Origin: Acidobacteriota bacterium
GTDB taxonomy: Bacteria; Acidobacteriota; Blastocatellia; Pyrinomonadales; Pyrinomonadaceae
Assembly (NCBI GenBank): GCA_019639135.1
Contig: JAHBSL010000001.1
Coordinates: 186,001 to 250,000 of the forward strand
Reading direction: 5' to 3'
DNA: 64,000 bases
The position numbers and the translations under genes are program-made. The notes under the pieces were generated by a model. It was not told where the DNA came from. It did no database searches and was given only the letters and a program-made list of their open reading frames with translations. Below, piece after piece: positions 60,987 to 64,000 of the stretch (within the stretch, counting starts at the first letter, position 1; the number at the start of each line of letters is the position of its first letter).

Positions 60987-61023
60987 CTACCACCTCATCG
61001 TCCGCCACGCGCGAAACCGCCGA

Positions 61024-62628
61024 ATGAAAGAGTGCCCAAAATGTGAACAGTGTTACCCGGATGCCGTCGCCGTTTGTCCGCAGGACGAGACGCCGACGAA
61101 GCACAGCCTTCCGGGAACGCAGCTCCTTGCCGAGCGATATTTGCTGACCAAGCGGCTTGGCCGCGGAGCGATGGGGCAGGTCTATCTGGCCAATGACAAC
61201 AAGTTCGCGGCCCGCAAGGTCGCCGTCAAGACCGTCCGGCAGGACATTCTCAGCAGCGAAGACCTGCAGGAAGGCGAGGCGATCGCCCGCTTCGAACGCG
61301 AGGCACAGGCCGCGGCTTCGATCCAGCATCCGAACACGGTCAGCGTCACCGACTTCGGCGAATCGAGCGAAGGCATTTTCTATCTCGTGATGGAATACGT
61401 CGAGGGCGAAACGCTACATCGCCTGCTCCGCCGCGAGGGCACGCTGCCGGTAAAGCGGAGCGTAAAGATCTTGCGGCAGATCGCCGACGGCGTCGAGGCG
61501 GCACACGAGATCGGCATTCTCCACCGCGACCTCAAGCCGGCGAACATCTTCATAATGCAGCGGGGCAAGGGCGACGGCTTCATCAAGGTCGGCGACTTTG
61601 GCCTCGCGAAGATCGTCAACCAAACTGTCACCGACCTCAGCTCGAACGCAACGCCCTCATCGCGGGGAATTATCGGCACGCCGGAATTCATGGCTCCCGA
61701 GCAGATGCAGCCGGAGACCGGCGTTGACGTCCGGGCAGATATCTACGCGCTTTCGACCATCGCCTATCTGATGCTCGGCGGGCGGACGCCCTTCACCGGC
61801 GACATGATGCAGCTTGTGATGCAAAAGATAATGCACAAGCCGCCTGCACTTTCAACGCTTCGCACCGATCTGCCCGGTTCGGTCGAAGCGGTGATAATGC
61901 GCTCGTTGGCGATAGAGGCCGCCGAACGGCACGCGACGGTCGGCGAATGGATAGAAGACCTTGAGAGTGCCGCACTCGCGGTCGGCGAAAGCAAGGCCGA
62001 TGGAGGCAGCCGCGTTATCGTGATGGCTCCCGCCGGTGCCGAGGTCTATATCGACGACGAGCGGAAGGGAAGCGTCGGGCGTTCGGGCCGCGTGATACTT
62101 TCGGGCGTTCCGCCGGGGCAGCACATCCTCCGCGTCTCAAAGCCGGGCGAACGCGATGACGAACGCGTCATCGAGGTCCGCGAGGGCGGCGATGAGCAGG
62201 TCATCCAGGCTCAGCTTCGGACTCCGCGCGAGGCCGGCAGCCAGCCTTCGCCCTCGCAGGGAGCAAGCAGCAGCGGCGAGCGGTCGAGCCTGATGCCGGG
62301 CATTGTCGCCTGTACGCAGTGTCAGTCCCGCTTTGCCGAGGGCGTCAAGTTTTGCGGCCGGTGCGGGAATCGTTCTTTTGTACTCGTTTCGCCGGGCGAT
62401 GCCCCGAGCGGTTTCCCGTGTCCGCGGTGTTCCAATATGCTCGCCGCCGGGGCCCGATTTTGCGGCCGCTGCGGACTGAGCATCAGCCAGACCACGGCGA
62501 CCTCACCGCTCCGGGCCGTTGGCTTTGCGGCGATGCCGCAGCCGAGTCTCCGTGCCTGCCGTAACTGTGGAGCGACATTCCCGCCGGAGATCCGCTTCTG
62601 TGGAAAGTGCGGCGGAAGCATGGCCTGA
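61024..62628 (+). CDS. Ser/Thr protein kinase with PEGA and zinc-ribbon domains
   Basis: The ATG at 61024 opens an N-terminal zinc ribbon (MKECPKCEQCYPDAVAVCP). The 534-residue product has a Hanks-type kinase domain (~35-305) with LGRGAMGQVY, VAVKTV, HRDLKPANI (Asp169) and VGDFGLAK (Asp191), so catalysis is intact. A PEGA-like domain follows (~340-400, PAGAEVYIDDERKGSVGRSG) and then three zinc ribbons (CTQCQSRFAEGVKFCGRCG, CPRCSNMLAAGARFCGRCG, CRNCGATFPPEIRFCGKCG). No membrane helix is seen. It may phosphorylate the FHA protein nearby; this is inferred. Related ribbons open the two next genes. Confidence 0.9.
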   Translation: MKECPKCEQCYPDAVAVCPQDETPTKHSLPGTQLLAERYLLTKRLGRGAMGQVYLANDNKFAARKVAVKTVRQDILSSEDLQEGEAIARFEREAQAAASIQHPNTVSVTDFGESSEGIFYLVMEYVEGETLHRLLRREGTLPVKRSVKILRQIADGVEAAHEIGILHRDLKPANIFIMQRGKGDGFIKVGDFGLAKIVNQTVTDLSSNATPSSRGIIGTPEFMAPEQMQPETGVDVRADIYALSTIAYLMLGGRTPFTGDMMQLVMQKIMHKPPALSTLRTDLPGSVEAVIMRSLAIEAAERHATVGEWIEDLESAALAVGESKADGGSRVIVMAPAGAEVYIDDERKGSVGRSGRVILSGVPPGQHILRVSKPGERDDERVIEVREGGDEQVIQAQLRTPREAGSQPSPSQGASSSGERSSLMPGIVACTQCQSRFAEGVKFCGRCGNRSFVLVSPGDAPSGFPCPRCSNMLAAGARFCGRCGLSISQTTATSPLRAVGFAAMPQPSLRACRNCGATFPPEIRFCGKCGGSMA

Positions 62629-62754
62629 ACCCGCCTTTTCGGTTCTGTCCTTTCGCCGAACTTTTCGGCCGTTATGTCGTAAATTCTGTTTCCGGGGGAA
62701 ATTGCGTATAATTACCCAACTTCGGAGGCTTTGCCTCCATTCAGGAAGAAAAGA

Positions 62755-63678
62755 ATGAAGAGCTGCCCGACTTGCCGACGAACATACCCGGACCACGGCC
62801 TCAATTTCTGTCTTGAGGATGGAACACCGCTCGTAACCACGGCCGATGAGCCGCCCGCGACATTGGTGATGAACACGCCGCCGACCAATCCCGGCGGGCA
62901 GATGGCCGCCCCGCCGACGATGCAGACGAGCTGGGACGCAAAGCCGAACTACTCGCTTCAGCCGAAGAAGTCACGTGCGTGGCTTTGGGTCGTCGGCGTG
63001 CTGGGGATCGGACTGCTGCTTTGCGGCGGCGGTATCGCAGGATTGTTTGTCATCGGCATAATGAGCGAGCCGCAGGGGAATACGGTTGTTTCGACCGACC
63101 CGACGCCCGCCCCGACCGGTTCGCCCGCCCGGAATGACCGGGCAAATGTTGAAAAGCTCGATCTTTCAAAATGGGTCAGGGAATCCTCTTCTTTCGGCAC
63201 AACGGAGTTTACCGGCGGCGAATTCTTGATGGCGGCCCGGCAGCGTGGTTATTACTACGTTCTGGTCGCCCCGGCGGAGAGCACTTCGGAGAATGCAAGG
63301 GCCTCGGTCACGCTCCGCAATATGAACGATGCTCCTTCGTCACTCGGCTACGGTTTGATCTTCCTTAGCAATCCGACCCCGCTGGTGAAGGGCTATGCTT
63401 TTCTGATCGATACAAAGACGCGGCGGTACAGGATCGTCCGGCACGAGCCGAGCAAGGAACTGCCGGTCGTGAATTGGGTAAAGTCCGACCTCATCCGCCC
63501 CGGCACAGCCGAGAATACGCTCGAGGCCGACCACCGCGGCGACAACATCGACCTTTACATCAACGGCCAGAAGGTCACCTCGATACGTAATGTTCATGGA
63601 TATCAGGGCGGCGTCGTCGGGCTTTACTCGGGCGACGGTGTCCGGATAGCTTTCAAAGACCTTGAGATCAGGCGATAA
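62755..63678 (+). CDS. Zinc-ribbon membrane protein with a LamG/DUF1080-like domain
   Basis: The ATG at 62755 has AGGAAG upstream. The 307-residue product starts with a ribbon (KSCPTCRRTYPDHGLNFCLEDG), a disordered Pro/Thr region, a membrane helix (~83-105, LWVVGVLGIGLLLCGGGIAG), and a beta-rich C-terminal domain (~145-307, RGYYYVLVAPAEST, GYAFLIDTKTRRYR, GGVVGLYSGDGVRIAFKDLEI) like DUF1080/LamG. The ribbon faces the cytoplasm, the domain the periplasm. Its role is unknown. It shares the ribbon with the gene after it. Confidence 0.72.
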   Translation: MKSCPTCRRTYPDHGLNFCLEDGTPLVTTADEPPATLVMNTPPTNPGGQMAAPPTMQTSWDAKPNYSLQPKKSRAWLWVVGVLGIGLLLCGGGIAGLFVIGIMSEPQGNTVVSTDPTPAPTGSPARNDRANVEKLDLSKWVRESSSFGTTEFTGGEFLMAARQRGYYYVLVAPAESTSENARASVTLRNMNDAPSSLGYGLIFLSNPTPLVKGYAFLIDTKTRRYRIVRHEPSKELPVVNWVKSDLIRPGTAENTLEADHRGDNIDLYINGQKVTSIRNVHGYQGGVVGLYSGDGVRIAFKDLEIRR

Positions 63679-63693
63679 CCGAAACTACAGCGA

Positions 63694-64000
63694 ATGAAGA
63701 CCTGCCCGCGTTGCGGCAAACAATACTCAGAGCCCGGCATCAATTTCTGTCTTGAGGACGGCGAACTGCTATCGCACCTTCAGGAAAGCCGCGACCCGTC
63801 GCTCTTTGCCGATGATCAGCCGCCGACGGTGATAATGGATTCGCCGCGGGCGACCCGCGAAACGAACTGGCCGACAATGGACCCGATAATGCCGTACAGT
63901 TCGCCGGTCGTTCAGTTTCCGAACCAGTACGCAATTTCCCCCGTTTCACAAAATAAGGATCAAACGCTTCCGATAGTTTCGATGGCTCTCGGTATCGCCT
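63694..64000 (+). CDS. Zinc-ribbon protein, N-terminal fragment
   Basis: Begins at 63694 with MKTCPRCGKQYSEPGINFCLEDGELL, nearly the same ribbon as the previous gene, and continues open to the right edge with a Pro/Asn-rich region and the start of a hydrophobic stretch (IVSMALGIA). At least 102 residues are visible. It is probably another membrane-anchored member of the same family. Sixteen bases separate it from the preceding gene, suggesting an operon. Confidence 0.75.
   Translation, partial: MKTCPRCGKQYSEPGINFCLEDGELLSHLQESRDPSLFADDQPPTVIMDSPRATRETNWPTMDPIMPYSSPVVQFPNQYAISPVSQNKDQTLPIVSMALGIA

Overview
The window looks like a chromosomal segment of an Acidobacteriota member, most likely class Blastocatellia near Pyrinomonadaceae. 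This is inferred from gene content, not from any search: an Oar-like TonB receptor with a carboxypeptidase-regulatory N-terminus, secreted proteins ending in FG-GAP/VCBS repeats, a VIT/vWA protein, a YCF48-like propeller, and a right-end family of proteins starting with a CxxC...FCLEDG zinc ribbon. Coding DNA is mostly GC-rich, with two clearly AT-richer patches (about 54.0-56.3 kb and 60.4-61.0 kb).

Layout. 1-2.6 kb: the C-terminus of ETF-ubiquinone oxidoreductase, then a yicC-gmk-rpoZ operon and a SRPBCC protein. 2.6-20.8 kb: envelope and secretion genes: an MsbA-like exporter, an OmpA-domain protein, a large subtilase with FG-GAP repeats, a degenerate ABC ATPase, a VIT/vWA protein, a YCF48-like propeller and a TonB-dependent receptor. 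20.9-27.8 kb: proteases: an S41 peptidase, a GAF protein paired with a minimal cytoplasmic subtilase, and an M16 catalytic/non-catalytic pair. 27.7-30.4 kb: a VOC-DUF1579-VOC operon split by an IS110-family element with a bridge-RNA-sized leader. 30.5-32.9 kb: a Rad52/DdrA-like gene divergent from an XRE regulator and a membrane protein, then a Doc-type toxin-antitoxin pair. 32.9-42.1 kb: a trpE-D-C-F-B-A-aroF operon preceded by a complete attenuator (30-codon leader peptide with three Trp codons, competing hairpins, terminator), then argS. 42.2-54 kb: larC, folE, a frameshifted M28 peptidase, a Phd/PIN pair, metG, tatD, yajQ, hicBA, a polyprenyl synthase and a HARE-HTH protein. metG and tatD each carry a palindromic repeat inserted in frame. 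54-56.3 kb: an AT-rich two-gene patch. 56.3-64 kb: a LVIVD/FG-GAP secreted protein, an FHA-PrsW membrane protease with an apparently leaderless promoter, tRNA-Lys(CUU), a solitary cassette-like gene with an attC-like palindrome, and a zinc-ribbon family that includes a Ser/Thr kinase.

The observations most worth following are the IS110 element (a sequence in its leader matches its own joined ends, and its insertion point rebuilds a 16-bp palindrome), the trp attenuator, the attC-like cassette, the GAF/subtilase pair and the in-frame repeat insertions in metG and tatD. No rRNA, CRISPR array or replication origin was seen.
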